A stretch of 64,000 nt of DNA. Source: Blastomussa wellsi. Taxonomy: Eukaryota > Cnidaria > Anthozoa > Scleractinia > Plerogyridae. The notes below the pieces were generated by a model, which ran no database searches, was not told the DNA's origin, and worked only from the letters and a program-made list of their open reading frames with translations. A program made the translations under genes and the position numbers. Within the stretch, counting starts at the first letter, position 1, and each line of letters starts with the position of its first letter. Below are positions 13,151 through 25,823 of this stretch, in pieces. The stretch covers positions 9,950,332-10,014,331 of the forward strand of contig OX393566.1 in NCBI GenBank assembly GCA_947652115.1, written 5' to 3'.

Positions 13151-16100
13151 GGAGAGAAAAAAAGAAAACCTCTGGAACCAGTGTGTGGGGATATTAAAGA
13201 AATGAATTTCCGAAATAGTGGGCTATCAACCAACTTTGAATCAAGACCCCCATCAAGGTGAACCGACTTTTCAGTCCGGGCCAAACGGTTTCGTACAAAC
13301 GGGCTTTATTTTCAATGCGCGATGGATACGAATTCGTCGTTGTTGTTTCTTGTTGTTTTCAAGTTCTTCGGTAAATATTATTCTTTTTATCCATCCTCTT
13401 TACCAATTTATCAGTGACATCCACTGACCAAAACGCTTTTTAACGCTCATCGCTCGTAACGAGCGGGTCGATTGTGTGGTTTATTTTTTTTCCGCCGTGT
13501 TTTTTCACCTCCCGCGCAATGTTTACTCTTTTATTGAATTTATGACGTCACCTTCATGCTAGGTGCTCCTCATTTCATTTCCACCCGAATGTGAGGAGCA
13601 AGAGGAGCTCCTCACTCCACAACTCACAAATTTACAAAGGTTTGTATGGGGCGGCCATTTTGAATAAATTAAACCCGGCGTAATTTGGCTCCTATTGCAC
13701 TACTGACTGTCATTTAAGCTTGTAAGAGAAAAGCAGTAGAAATAGAGCCCAAGGTCCCCGGATTCGAAAGTGGGCTATTAATTAACCGATCTTTTCTTGA
13801 TTCTTCCCAGCTATCTAAGAGCATATCTTCAGCCGAGGTTCATCTTTCCTTGGCCCAGAGCCTGTTTCCCTTGGGTCAGGGAATCTCTCAGCCCGTAGCC
13901 AGCCTGCTAATTAAGAAACTGCGTCACATCAAGATTGTTTTCATAGCTTCACTTATCATCGCCATCGGTGGAAATGTGATGTACATGGCTGCGCAGAAAG
14001 CCAACTCAGTGATGCTGATTATTCTGGGGAGGGCTGTAGCTGGTTTAGGTGCAGGTGAGGCAACCGATGAATTATTTGTTGTGGACTGTGGGCAACCGCC
14101 ATTTCCTGCGAAAAAAAAAAAATAATAGAGCAATAAAAATGTTAAGACGGAATTCGCCAGGTCTTCGAGTATTTATTGGACAAAATTATGAACCAAAATT
14201 ATTTACACCTTATTGCAAGCTTTTGTGTTAATGCTTCAAATATCTTATCAAGAGAAATCTTTTCTAACAACACCAAACATCGAACAGGGACGGCGGAGCG
14301 TATTTTAAAGTGTGGGGAGTTTTTAGGGGCGTCTGGGGAAAAGTCTAGAGGCTCGGAAATGGTATTTTCAACATTCTCCATAGGATATTTCTTAAAAAAA
14401 GACAGCCTGGATAAGTGTAAAATGACAGGTACTTTTTGTGCTTACAGCAATATTTTGGAAGTTTTGTAAGCTTGATAGATATTTTTCAACCTTCCACGAT
14501 ATATCCCGGCTTAAGAACACTAACCTGGGTTTTTATACAAGCTCCCCGTGTGTGGAAAGGACGCGCGTAAGGAAGTACGTAAACACGAAAAGTTTCCGCA
14601 GAACGGAGCCAGGTTTTCACTCGTTTAGCGGTTAAAAACGAACGCACCCTTGTTGAACTGGTGGCAGGACTAACGTGCACTAGCTTACAGATTCTTGCTA
14701 CTTGGTCAATTAAACCTCGTTCGTGTACATTCAAAGATTTCACTTCTTTTAAGATGTCTTCAAAGCACTCTACCTCAGTGCTGTGTCCCGACAACAACAC
14801 TTTGAATGTACTTAGCTGACTGCACCCAATGTTGATGGACATACATCGTCCCTGAAATGTGATAACAAGTTATCCATTTCCTTCGCATTTCCTTATTCTT
14901 CGTTTTCCTTTTTTTATTATTTACGTTTTCCTTTTTTCATTATTTCTTCATACACACCTTATACTAAAACAAGAAATACCATCGTCGTGAAAAGTGGGGG
15001 GGTGGGGGGGTGGCTGAAGCCCCCCCAGCCCCCCCGGCTCCGCCGTCCCTGTCGAAAACAAATTTCGAAGCCTTCCACTAATTCTACAAATTGGCTACAT
15101 TTAAGATTTTGCCTAAAGCTTGTGATCTTTAAAATTCATTTTCTAGGGATCTCATAAGAAATTTTTGTCGGTGTTATCAGGGATAATTACTTACATCTTT
15201 ACCTTTTATTAAGGGTAGAAAATAACGCAATATGATTTAAATTATTCTGGTACTCGATTTTTGTCCAACTTAAATAAATGTTACTTCCTGATGGATTCAT
15301 CATTCATTCCTGCTTGTCTTGTTTTGTTTCCAGGTAGCGGAGGAGTTGCTTTTGGTTTCATTGGCGCCAACACAAGTCGAGAGGCCCGCACGAAGTTAAT
15401 ATCTTACTACCGAGTTACATGCATGGCTGGAGTGATGTCATCCACGATCGGTAAGACCGTCCACAACCAATATTGACTGGGGTATGGGGTTATAACTTTT
15501 CATCTCTTTCTTTTGAATATACATAAAGGTGTTCATAATCGTGTCTGGCTCCTCACAGTATAAACATCTGTCATTACTTTTTATTCCATACATATGCAGC
15601 TCGTGTTAGTCACACGTGTTCTATGAAGAAGTTTAAAATTAAATTCCCTTAGCTCATTTTCTTGACTAACCTTCCCTATTTTTATTTTATTATATTTTAT
15701 TTTTCTATTTTATTTTATACCCTATTTTTATTTTATGACGTCACGTGAAAACCAAGAATATTCTCAGGGCTTAATTCGAGCTCCCATTTCTTTGGGCCAG
15801 AGGCTTTGATTGTAGAGCCGTTGATGTACAGCCAATAGTAGTCCTTATATTTCATCTTATGTAAGTCAACTGTGGTCGCGGGGCTTAACTGAAAGCAGAT
15901 GTTTGTGGCTGTTAAGTCTTCCCTATTGGTAGTATTTTTCTCACCTTCTGGAGCAGACGTTTTGGGAAGGCGAAAGCTACTTGCAAATAATCTAGAAAAT
16001 AACTTGTTATCGTCAGCCCAGAGTCAGTAAGTTTTCTAATAATTGTTTAGCTGTTACGTTCGGGGCGGGGTGCCGTTGCATGTGTTCCAGGGTTCATGGC

Positions 16101-18751
16101 ACATTATTACAAAACTCATAAGCAAATATTAAGCTGCATTTTTTATTTCTTTATAGCATCAGCGACGTTTTTACCCACATTTAGTAAGAATGCTCTTGGT
16201 AAAGCTACAGGACTCGATGAGTTCTCTGCTCCAGCAGCACTCACCATCCTCTTCTTATGCATCTCTTTAATCCTGGTCACATTTGTTCTGGATGAAACGA
16301 AGTGTTCTCCAATCGGTGAGTATAAGTAACTACTGCGTGACTCAGTGTACGTAAGGCCTGTAAACTAGCGTCACCCTGAAAAATACCACAAAGAAGAAAA
16401 TTAATCGTTAATGACCCAGACCTTCTTTGACTGTGATGCTCTTTATCCCTCCTGCTGAGCGGCTAACGGCCGCAGCTATACTCTTCTGCATCTGTATTGT
16501 TATGTTTAAAGTTATCTGACAAAGTGACGTTTAATAAGAGGATATATTGTCTTCCACTGGCAGAAATAAAAACTTCCACTTGCTCAAAAGCTAAAACACG
16601 ATATTGCATTGCTAAAAAGGATCTAGGAGATCATACTGCAGTCCATGTGTTAGCTTCTTCTATCAATCTACTACACCCATTGGAAACGCGTCCTACCAGG
16701 CCCTCCCCTTGGAAAGCAAGCCGGTTTATTTTACAGTTAATAATGAAAATCTTCTCTATTCATCCTCTCTTAGAGGCACACTAACCCTAATAGTGCTGAC
16801 TCCATGAACCTATCTTTTATAAGGTGGCTCTGACGATGGCATGTCGGTGGCACGCTCTCTCAAGTCACGTGGTGTACTTTTGGGCCTGATGCTCTTCCTA
16901 TTGAATGGCTTCATGACCACGTGGGCTTGTTTTGTGTTACCATTGGTCACTTACAATTATTTCCAATTCGAAGTCACGCAGTACGGTTGGTTGATGGTGG
17001 GAGTCTCAGGCACAGCCACAATAGGTTCATTCACCATGGCGTTCCTGTCTAAAGCTCAGTGCATGGCTAACAATAAACATGCCGACAGGAGAGTCCTTGG
17101 TTTCTGTTACATATTCATGATCGCCGCAGTAGTAATTTCATATCTCGGCGCACCTTCGGTGAGTGCATGTTTTTTTTACATTCTTGGTTTAAAGATTTTC
17201 TGAATCCAGCTTTCGACTATAGTAATTGAAATTGTTACTCTTCCATCTCCACAATAAAGAAGACTTTCCGATTTCTCCTCTTAGGGGAGATAGAAAAATA
17301 TTTTCCTTTAATATAGTGTATGTCACTGATGAATGAGCAACATAATTTCTATTTATACCAATTTTAACACATACCACACAAACCACAGTTTTTGTCACTT
17401 ATCTTCGTTACCCACCCTCCCCCCCTTCCCCAGGTAAACTTATTTTCCAGAAAGTTTTGGTGAGGGTGTGCCGCTCTCTATACACTTAACCAACGTCCTT
17501 ATAAGGTCCTTTCCCTTGACAAAACTATATTTTTTCACATACTTCAAAAGCAGTAAGTTCCACTTATAACGCTCTTTCTCCCATCTAAAATTTATAATTT
17601 CTCGTGTGATATAATTAAATGTCCCCTACAAGCGGCATCTGCTGGCGGGGAAGATAGGGGTGAAGAAAAAGTAACGGGGTTCAATATGCACGGATTGCTT
17701 TAAATTTGCAGTATGATTTGCGGTCATTGTTTAATAACAAAATGAATCTATTTCTTACCTTCTCTTTATTTTTCAGGTTCTAAAATCATCGCCAGTTATA
17801 GTGAAGGAATTTCTGTTTATTAGCGGAGTAGTCATGGTGTTTTTAACTTATTCCGTGTCTGGGGTAATATTGCCTTCACTGACGACTAAATATTTGGCCG
17901 AGTCAATGATGGTAAGGGAAGGGCTATTTGATACACTCAGTCCTTTTGTGTGCAATGACACTCATATCAGTTACTTTCTTTACAAGATTTGTCAATGTGG
18001 TAACGATTTGTGTGTCATCAAATTTGAACACATCTACTGCCAAACCAGAGATGTCTCTTCTGCAGAAGAGAAATCTTATTGTTTATTCCCAATTGAGTGA
18101 TAAGTCGGGAATTCTTTTTTGTTTGCCCAAATCAAGGAAACGCGCATTAACTGCCGACTTGTTTCAGCCCTATACGTCACTCCTTTTCGCGTGCAACGTA
18201 CGTGGTCCAAAACAAAGTTTTGTTTTACCTTTAAGGAGTTTCCTGTTGTCCTCAGTCTTTGCTAGCTTGGAAAGGTATTTCTTTCAAGTTGACGGAGCCA
18301 TTTAGTTTATGTAATGCATTCACAAGCTTTGCAAACAAACAGGCAGACAGTGCGAGTTGACTTTTCTCCTTTTCAAATATATCACCCCTCCTCCTATCAT
18401 ATATAACATGGTGCAGACTTGGTAACTCTTACGAGATTTCAGCAACTTCAGTAATTCAATAATACTTTATTTAGCTTATCTTTAATGACATTTGTATTGT
18501 TTTTTCTCTTTTAGCCTGTCATAATGCCTTATTGCATTGGTGCAATGTCAGCCGGCAAAGTAATTGCACCACTTCTCAGCAGAGCGGAGTTATTTATCCA
18601 AGGATGGGAGCTACTTTTCATGGGATCTGCTGGACTGACACTCCTGGGTGTCGTGCTGTTTTTGTGCCTGTATCGTCCACCAAAGCCAGAAGAAACTCCG
18701 CTGCTATCCGCAAAGAGACAAGGGGACTTTATACAAGCGAGACCTGAATGA
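9068..18751 (+). CDS. Major facilitator superfamily transporter, MFSD8/CLN7-like (7 exons, 443 aa)
   Basis: Exons, joined at GT-AG introns with matching phases: 9068-9172, 13811-14054, 15334-15450, 16157-16315, 16824-17158, 17777-17911 and 18515-18751. The total is 1332 nt, giving 443 aa plus stop. The protein is almost entirely hydrophobic helices, consistent with 12 membrane segments. Segments such as GLGAG at the end of exon 2, followed by a T-x-x-E/A-R stretch, resemble the MFSD8-like branch of MFS, whose best-known member is a lysosomal membrane protein. The C-terminus has PEETPLL, similar to an acidic dileucine sorting signal for endosomes or lysosomes. The substrate cannot be read from the sequence. 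The gene is on the same strand as the P450 and about 14 kb from the CDPS, so export of a small molecule or storage of it in a compartment is possible. Intron 1 holds two TIR elements and intron 2 another. Confidence 0.87.
9602..9952. mobile_element. MITE with TAGGGAG termini (copy in MFS intron 1)
   Basis: The ends TAGGGAGCGTAAGCAA and TTGCCTAAGCTCCCTA are imperfect inverted repeats. The interior, including a stretch near 9712-9760 with CCGTCCTCTGCAAAACAAC, is shared with 40440-40806 in the P450 gene. There is no ORF of its own, so it is a non-autonomous DNA transposon. Confidence 0.75.
10429..11976. mobile_element. 1.55 kb fold-back element flanked by TTAA
   Basis: The whole segment is an imperfect palindrome with arms of about 750 bp meeting near 11200-11230. 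Examples are AATCTCCGTGCAACTGTA near 11178 and its inverse near 11257, and the TTTGGAAAACCCTTCC pair near 10652 and 11737. The ends are TTAAGGTGG and CCACCTTAA, with TTAA at both outer borders. This is what a TTAA-targeting (piggyBac-like) non-autonomous element leaves. No transposase is encoded. It lies in intron 1 of the MFS gene. Confidence 0.85.
11977..13810. other. Remainder of MFS intron 1
   Basis: No gene is recognised. A GA dinucleotide microsatellite lies at about 13120-13155. The ORFs found here (around 12608-12904 and 12943-13284) show no family motif and are judged accidental. The intron ends in TTCTTCCCAG. Confidence 0.6.
14285..15051. mobile_element. hAT-like MITE in MFS intron 2
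   Basis: The termini CAGGGACGGCGGAGC and GGCTCCGCCGTCCCTG are inverted repeats. The element is flanked by a 5-base duplication, TCGAA, at 14280-14284 and 15052-15056. The interior is AT-rich with a G/C-homopolymer stretch near the right end and has no transposase. Confidence 0.8.
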
Positions 18752-18973
18752 AAAAATGCAATATGAAAGCGATGTCTTTGGAATATAAAGCAGGATATTT
18801 TTAGCATATGAAAGGGGTTTCTGAGCTTTTTTGTAGGATCTATCATTACTTTTTTAAAACGTCACAATACATAAGAACTTTGATAAATCCAGAAATATCC
18901 CAGAAAAATCCTAGAAAATATCTAAAAACCCTAATGGTTATTTCAGACTTTTATATGATCCTTTAAAGAATAC

Positions 18974-18979
18974 TAATAA
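18974..18979 (+). terminator. Candidate polyadenylation signal of the MFS gene
   Basis: AATAAA lies about 220 bases after the stop codon, the first good match downstream of the last exon. Confidence 0.4.
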
Positions 18980-19033
18980 AAAATATTGCAAATAAACCTA
19001 TGGGTTTTCTGGGAACTCTGGCGTCCTGGGCTT

Positions 19034-19396
19034 ATAGGGGGATTCATGTTGACGTCATTGTTTACCTTGTTGCTCATTAGCATATGGCTTGGCGTACAGA
19101 AGGCAACATGTTAGATATGAATGGACACCAAACAGTTTAAAAGCTAGTGAAATTTAGTATGTGGTGGAATTTTTAGCTCTTTGCGTGTAATATTCAAGGA
19201 CAAATTGTCTGTCAAAAACTCCAAAATTTCTGGGTGACAAAAGCGCTAATGAGCTCACACATTCTTTGTAAAATTTTGAGTTCTTAAAGCCGCGTCAGAC
19301 AAAAAGAATTACATCGAGCTGATTTTTTTGTCGCTCCATCAGAAACTGAATCGCTTATGCTAATGAGGCAAATATTGTAAACAAGGACTCCCCTAT
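19034..19396. mobile_element. MITE with ATAGGGG termini
   Basis: The outer bases ATAGGGGG and CCCCTAT form the tips of inverted arms that also pair CTCATTAGCATA near 19074 with TATGCTAATGAG near 19357. There is no ORF. A short GAAT tetramer run at about 19403-19424 follows directly. Confidence 0.7.
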
Positions 19397-20344
19397 ATAG
19401 CATGAATGAATGAATGAATGAATGATAACTTTATTTATACACGGTTAAGGGGATTCCCTGGTAAAAGAACCCGTAATAGGTTTCCGTTGAAACTTGGCAC
19501 ATGTTTGCAACAAGTCAAGAAAATTACAAAACCTTATTAAAAAGTGGGGGTCACCGTGCTTGTTTCCACGTTACAGTGCTGACGAATATGGCTATTTACG
19601 TTTCTCTGGCAACAGCTGCGCATAATCCAAAACGAGACAACTAAGCTCCATATTTTCCTTAAAGATTGCAGCACCCCACAACGTTTGACTTGACTCCATT
19701 GTCTATTCACCAATGTACCAAAACAATGTCATTGAACACCTTTGTTTTTACTTCACGCTCCAAAATAGACTTTGTGCTCTGTTGGGCCCTTTATAGCTGA
19801 ATCCATGCAATTTTGTTCAATTCACAGAAAACTGGCCATAGATTTCTGGCAATCTTTTTCTTATTGAAAGAAAACACTATTATCATTAAAATCATGAAAT
19901 AAAAAGTGGGGGTTATCGTACTCGTTATCGCGATAGAGCTGCAGAATGTGCGCACGACCTTCATTTTTCTGATATATGAGCGAAGACTGGGGCGAATGTT
20001 GGAACTGTCATCCGGTTTAAAGGCCCTTGAAAGGTGGAAGACAGCATCGAAGAAAATATTTTAAGGAATTTTCATCGAACTACTGCAATTAGGACGTTAT
20101 ATGATAGAATGGGAGCTTAAATGCCATTGTAGTGGCTCATTACAAGTTTAACAGCCATCCTCGGTAAGTCGAACTCAACAACTAACACTACCACTTTATA
20201 CGCAATACAAATTTTGAAACTTCAAGACTCATCTTGGCCAGAAAACTTGCCTACCGACATTTTAATTAACTTTTGCTCTTTGATCGACCCCATTTAATGA
20301 TCTTTCTCCAGAAACTCCTTTTTATAGCCACCATTTTGTTATGC

Positions 20345-20692
20345 GCACGGGCTAGCTCCAGAGTATCTTAATTCACAGTTTAGATTGCGTGACTCTGCTT
20401 ATGACCTCAGGGACTCTGCTAAATGTTCCATTACCGCGCACTAATTATTACCGAAAAAGCTTTAGCTACAATGGCGCCAAATTATGGAACAGTCTACCAT
20501 ATGATATAAGGAACACAGAGTCTCTGGGGGTATTCAAACGCAAGATCAATGACATTCTTTAAGCCTAACGTACGGCATTCGCCGAAAACAGCTTTTAGTG
20601 TTATATAGTTTTTAGTTTGAATTTTAAATATTTTTATTGAATTATTTTTAGTGTACATATTGCTGATAAATTGATCGTGTTGAAATAAAGAT
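20345..20692 (+). mobile_element. 3' end of a CR1/L2-type (jockey group) LINE
   Basis: Two frames joined by one frameshift near 20440 give the extreme C-terminus of a non-LTR reverse transcriptase: APEYL and DLRDSA in one frame, then RTNYYRKSFSYNGAKLWNSL and a final KRKINDIL before TAA at about 20561. This is the usual tail of LINEs of the CR1/L2 type. The 3' UTR ends GAAATAAAGAT and then runs straight into the triplet array at 20693. The 5' part is missing. Confidence 0.8.
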
Positions 20693-21173
<481 letters not shown>

Positions 21174-21930
21174 AGTGCAAAACCAATGAATCACCTTAAA
21201 AATATCAGTCTAACACAGAAAATTAATTAAAAATTCTCAAAAACTGTTTTACGTATTTGCCGGAGTATCTATGAAAACGTCATCGGTGATATGAGGAGCT
21301 CCCCAGGAACCCGAATCACCCAAACTAAAAACCAAGCCACCCACCCTCAGGACCGAACCCCGCGCTCCAAAATAAGGATCGGCCAAACCGCCACCCAAAC
21401 GCAATGAGGAGAGGACGGAAACATGTAAAATTACAGGCCGCCAACCCCGGGGTGGAAGGATACGTGTGAGGCCTGAAAGAAAAGGTAAAAAGGTGCATCC
21501 CAAGGTTGGAGAAATAAAAAACCCCGGGGGATGGCGGCCGTAGCGCACGGGTAATCCGAGAGGGTACTTGAGAGACCCCTAAAGGCACCGTCATCGGTGC
21601 GAATTAAAATTGAGGAGCAGGAAAGTAGCTAGGAGAAGAACAATGAATAAAGTTACGGAGGGAAAAAACCGGAGCATAACGCCAAAATAATAAATAATAA
21701 CCCGATCATTGCAAGAACACAAAGAAAATCGGCATAATGCCGAAAGTTTAAATGTAACAGATATGATACCGGCAAAGATTGAAAGAAAACATCTAGAATA
21801 AGGGAACAAAAGAAAGAAAGGGACAACTAAAGCCGTAAAGCATAGAACTAAATGCACGTAGAGGTAAAATATATGCAGAATTAGTAAAATGAAATTATAG
21901 AAAACCAACGCCCGCTAAGAGGCTGTCACA
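21174..21930. other. No gene recognised
   Basis: The stretch holds short unrelated ORFs and a G+C-richer block at about 21290-21545. I see no family motif, tRNA or TIR structure. Confidence 0.5.
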
Positions 21931-21939
21931 TATTGAAGT

Positions 21940-23485
21940 AAACATTGGTCACAAGGCAAAATATCATGAACGTCTCATGCCGCAAAATATTGTATTAAAA
22001 TCGGTCATGGGGCAAAATATAATAAACATGTCATGCCGGAAAATATTGTATCAAACATCGATCGTGAGGCAAAATATTATAAACATCTCATGCCGCAAAA
22101 TATTGTATTAACATCTGTAATGGGGCAAAATATGATAAACATCTCATGCCGGAAAATATTGTATCAAACATCGGTCATGAGGCAAAATATGATAAACATC
22201 TCATGCCAGAAAATATTTCGTCAAACAAAGGTCATGAGTCAAAATATAATAAACATCTCATGCCGCAAAATATTGTATCAAACATCGGTCATGAGGCAAA
22301 ATATAATAAACATCTAATGCCAGAAAATATTGTATCAAACATCGGTCATGAGGCAAAATATAATAAACATCTCATGCCAGAAAATATTGCATCAAAAATC
22401 GGTCATGAGGCAAAATATTATAAACATCTCATGCCAGAAAATATTGTATCAAACATCGGTCATGAGGCAAAATATAATAAACATCTCATGCCGGAAAATA
22501 TTGTATCAAACATCGGTCATGAGGCAAAATATAATAAACATCTCATGCCAGAAAATATTGCATCAAACATCGGTCATGAGGAAAAATATTATAAACATCT
22601 CATGCCAGAAAATATTGTATCAAACATCGGTCATGAGGCAAAATATTATAAACATCTCATGCCGGAAAATATTGTATCAAACATCGATCATGAGGCAAAA
22701 TATAATAAGCATCTCATGCCAGAAAATATTGTATCAAACATCGGTCATGAGGCAAAATATTATAAACATCTCATGCCGGAAAATATTGTATCAAACATCA
22801 GTCATGAGGCAAAATATAATAAACATCTCATGCCGGAAAATATTGTATCAAACATCGGTCATGAGGCAAAATATTATAAACATCTCATGCCAGAAAATAT
22901 TGTATCAAACATCAGTCATGAGGCAAAATATAATAAACATCTCATGCCAGAAAATATTGTATCAAACATCGGTCATGAGGCAAAATATAATAAACATCTC
23001 ATGCCAGAAAATATTGTATCAAACATCGGTCATGAGGCAAAATATAATAAACATCTCATGCCAGAAAATATTGTATCAAACATCGGTCATGAGGCAAAAT
23101 ATAATAAACATCTCATGCCAGAAAATATTGCATCAAACATCGGTCATGAGGCAAAATATTATAAACATCTCATGCCAGAAAATATTGTATCAAACATCGG
23201 TCATGAGGCAAAATATTATAAACATCTCATGCCAGAAAATATTGTATCAAACATCGGTCATGAGGCAAAATATTATAAACATCTCATGCCAGAAAATATT
23301 GTATCAAACATCGATCATGAGGCAAAATATAATAAGCATCTCATGCCAGAAAATATTGTATCAAACATCGGTCATGAGGCAAAATATTATAAACATCTCA
23401 TGCCGGAAAATATTGTATCAAACATCAGTCATGAGGCAAAATATAATAAACATCTCATGCCGGAAAATATTGTATCAAACAGTAG
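21940..23485. repeat. 57-bp minisatellite, about 27 units
   Basis: The unit is 57 bp, starts ATGCCAGAAAATATTG and ends AAACATCTC. The first few units are degenerate and carry small deletions. Variants differ at a few fixed sites (CCAGAA/CCGGAA, GGTCAT/GATCAT/AGTCAT, TATAATAAA/TATTATAAA). A block with the rare variant AATAAGCAT occurs at 22704 and 23331, 627 bp or exactly 11 units apart, showing a block duplication. Since 57 is divisible by three and the unit lacks stops in two forward frames, ORFs of 451 and 391 codons arise. A protein role is not supported. Confidence 0.95.
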
Positions 23486-23504
23486 TAAAGGAAAGAATTA
23501 AATG

Positions 23505-24235
23505 AATACCACTTCAAAAACGGCATTGATTGGTTTTGCTAAGATCAACATGGTGTATAACAGGACTAGAGTTTTTCTCTATGTTATTCAAGAGCGTATA
23601 CTTTATACAATTGCCTCTCAGGATTCACACACTCGTGTACTCATAGCTATTTCTTTCCATGTTTATCTCTACTTGAATTGTAGACATATCTCATTGAGGA
23701 GTTAACTTTTCTTGTTCTAAAATTGGTTTCCTTCTCGTTTTTTTGTACAAACCTGACATTTGTCTTGTGTGTAGTTTTTTTTTTCATGTTGCAATATTTT
23801 CAATAGGACAATAAACTTTTAATGACTTCGGTACGCTCCGTACACAGTAACTCTGCAATTGTCTACTTTTCGGAGAGACGTTTTAACATATCACTTCAGA
23901 GGCGACAGACCACAATCTCAATGTTGGCTCCTGTAAAAAGTATCTAATTGCCATAACCGTTCATCAGTAGGATGCCTATGCTTGTAATTCCACAATTGGT
24001 TTCGGCTCCATTAAATCCTATACCAATTGCAGAACATTTCAGGTGGAGAAAAGTAAATTAAACCGTTAAATTGCGAACTAAGCATACACGTCAACTAAAT
24101 AAACCAAACACGCGCACCACATACGAAAATACGCGCGCGCCTTCAAATCCAAATGAAGGAAGCAGCGCGTATAAATGAATTAGAGTTACAAAGACGACAT
24201 AACAATTACAAACAAGCCGAGGATACGTTGTTGGT
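23505..24235. other. No gene recognised
   Basis: This is AT-rich sequence between the minisatellite and the Penelope-like element. The ORF at 23502-23705 has no recognised motif. Confidence 0.5.
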
Positions 24236-25690
24236 TCTCAATCACAAACCGCTGATCTCAATTCCCGAAGTGTAATGTCATATTTAACGTTTATGAAACG
24301 ATTTGAGAAGCGCAGTAGTGTTGAAGCCTTGGTGATGAAGACGTGAAGAAAGACTACGAAGCCTGTCTATAAAGTCCAATTTGGATGAGCAAATTCTGGC
24401 ATATCGCACCAATTGAGATATGTAAACACCATAGGCCGGATTGGCTGGGATGTTGCTGTCCATATGAGGAAAGTTTACAATCCGGAATGAGAAGTCATCT
24501 CGTAGTCGTAGACACTTATACGACAAGGTGTGTTGTCGTCTCCCTGATTGATCTTAATGTCAAGATAACACACTTCATTTGAAGCCACGTAGGGTTTTTC
24601 AGTTCCAGTTCTGACGGGTAAATTTCGTGGATACAATTTCCAAAATTCGCATTGTTGACGCTGAATAAATCGTCTATATAGCGAAAGGTATTGCTGAATG
24701 TTGCGGCCTTTGACACGTCTTGTTTCATAGTTTTTAGCGTGAAGTCGTACTCGAAAGTGCGGAGAAAGAGATCAGCCAATAAAGGCGCACTGTTAGTGCG
24801 CATCGGTATACCAATAACTTGCCGAAAAACTGAGTTTCCGAAACGGACGTAGATGTTGTCGATAAGAAAGTCAATAGCACAGCAAAGTTCTCTACAAGAA
24901 AAGTAACTGTATTTCGACGACTTCTTATCATTCGTCCAGAAAGTGTGGTAGTTATTGGTTGCAATGAAACCCTTTCCTCTGGTGCGAAAAACTGTTTCCA
25001 GTAGATCATGCAGTTGAAGTTTAAGTTTGGCGTGCGGTAGGCTTGTATATAGAGTCGAAAAGTCCCAAGTGCTTAACTTGTTTAGCGAAAGTTGTTTGTC
25101 TTGCAAAGTGCGAAGTACATCAAGTGAGTTGTTGATGATCCACATGCTGTTAATACCTGTTCTTTGTAGAATAGTTTTACAATAAGCATGACAATGATTT
25201 TTAACTAGTTTGAGGCAATTAGTAATTAATTTAGATAGTTTAGTAGTGGTACAAGAACTTGATCCTGCAATAAATCGTGCTTTGTATGGTGTTTTGTGAA
25301 GCTTAGGTATCCAATACATTTGAGGCAATCTTTTTTCCTTCTGATGTAATGTGATGTTGAATAAGTCGTCTAAAGTTGTTGTGTGGTTCCGTATAACTTC
25401 ATCAGCTGTGACGTCTTGAGCTTCATTTGTAGAGTTGATGGTAGTGCTAGAATTAATTCCAAGTTCTTCCATTAGAGTTTAACAATACTTGCAAACACAA
25501 ATCATGTTGTTTCCAGCTTTATCAGCATGGACTAGAACGTACTTTTCGTGTAGCTCATTCAAATACGCCTTGACGTGACTGTCTTCTAAGACTTTAGGAC
25601 TAATATAGAAAATTTGCGACGCTGTAAAGTGTTGATTCTCTTATTGATGATGAGTTTTACACGTGGGCACCTTCTCGTTTACTCCATTTC
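24236..25690 (-). pseudogene. Penelope-like element reverse transcriptase, broken
   Basis: On the minus strand, 25472 down to 24516 encodes an RT with PQMYWIPKLHK, WDFSTLYTSLPH (the aspartate motif), IGIPMRTNSAPLLADLFL and YIDDLFSVNN (the catalytic DD), a set typical of Penelope-like elements. A frameshift near 24520 moves the frame to 24284-24526, which continues with SNIPANPAYGVYISQLVRYAR. A further upstream piece with HVKAYLNELHEKYVLVHADKAGNN lies at about 25490-25600 in another frame. The GIY-YIG endonuclease expected downstream is not present here. It is an inactive remnant. Confidence 0.88.
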
Positions 25691-25707
25691 TTGGTGTAAT
25701 CATCTAA

Positions 25708-25823
25708 TTAATAATTAATAATAATAATAATAATAATTAATAATAATCAAATAATAATAATAATAATAGTTAATAATAATCAAATAATAATAATAATAAT
25801 AATTAATAATTAATTATAATTAT
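25708..25823. repeat. AAT-rich microsatellite
   Basis: These are runs of AAT with interspersed TAATTAAT, adjacent to the 5' side of the Penelope-like remnant. Confidence 0.9.

Noticed and set aside
21940..23485. A CRISPR-like array
   Set aside because: The units are direct tandem copies with no unique spacers, and the setting is a eukaryotic genome.
22146..23501. A 451-codon ORF of 19-residue repeats as a real repeat protein
   Set aside because: The 57-bp period without stops opens two frames at once, unit variants are not biased to synonymous changes, and there is no start context, splice site or leader.
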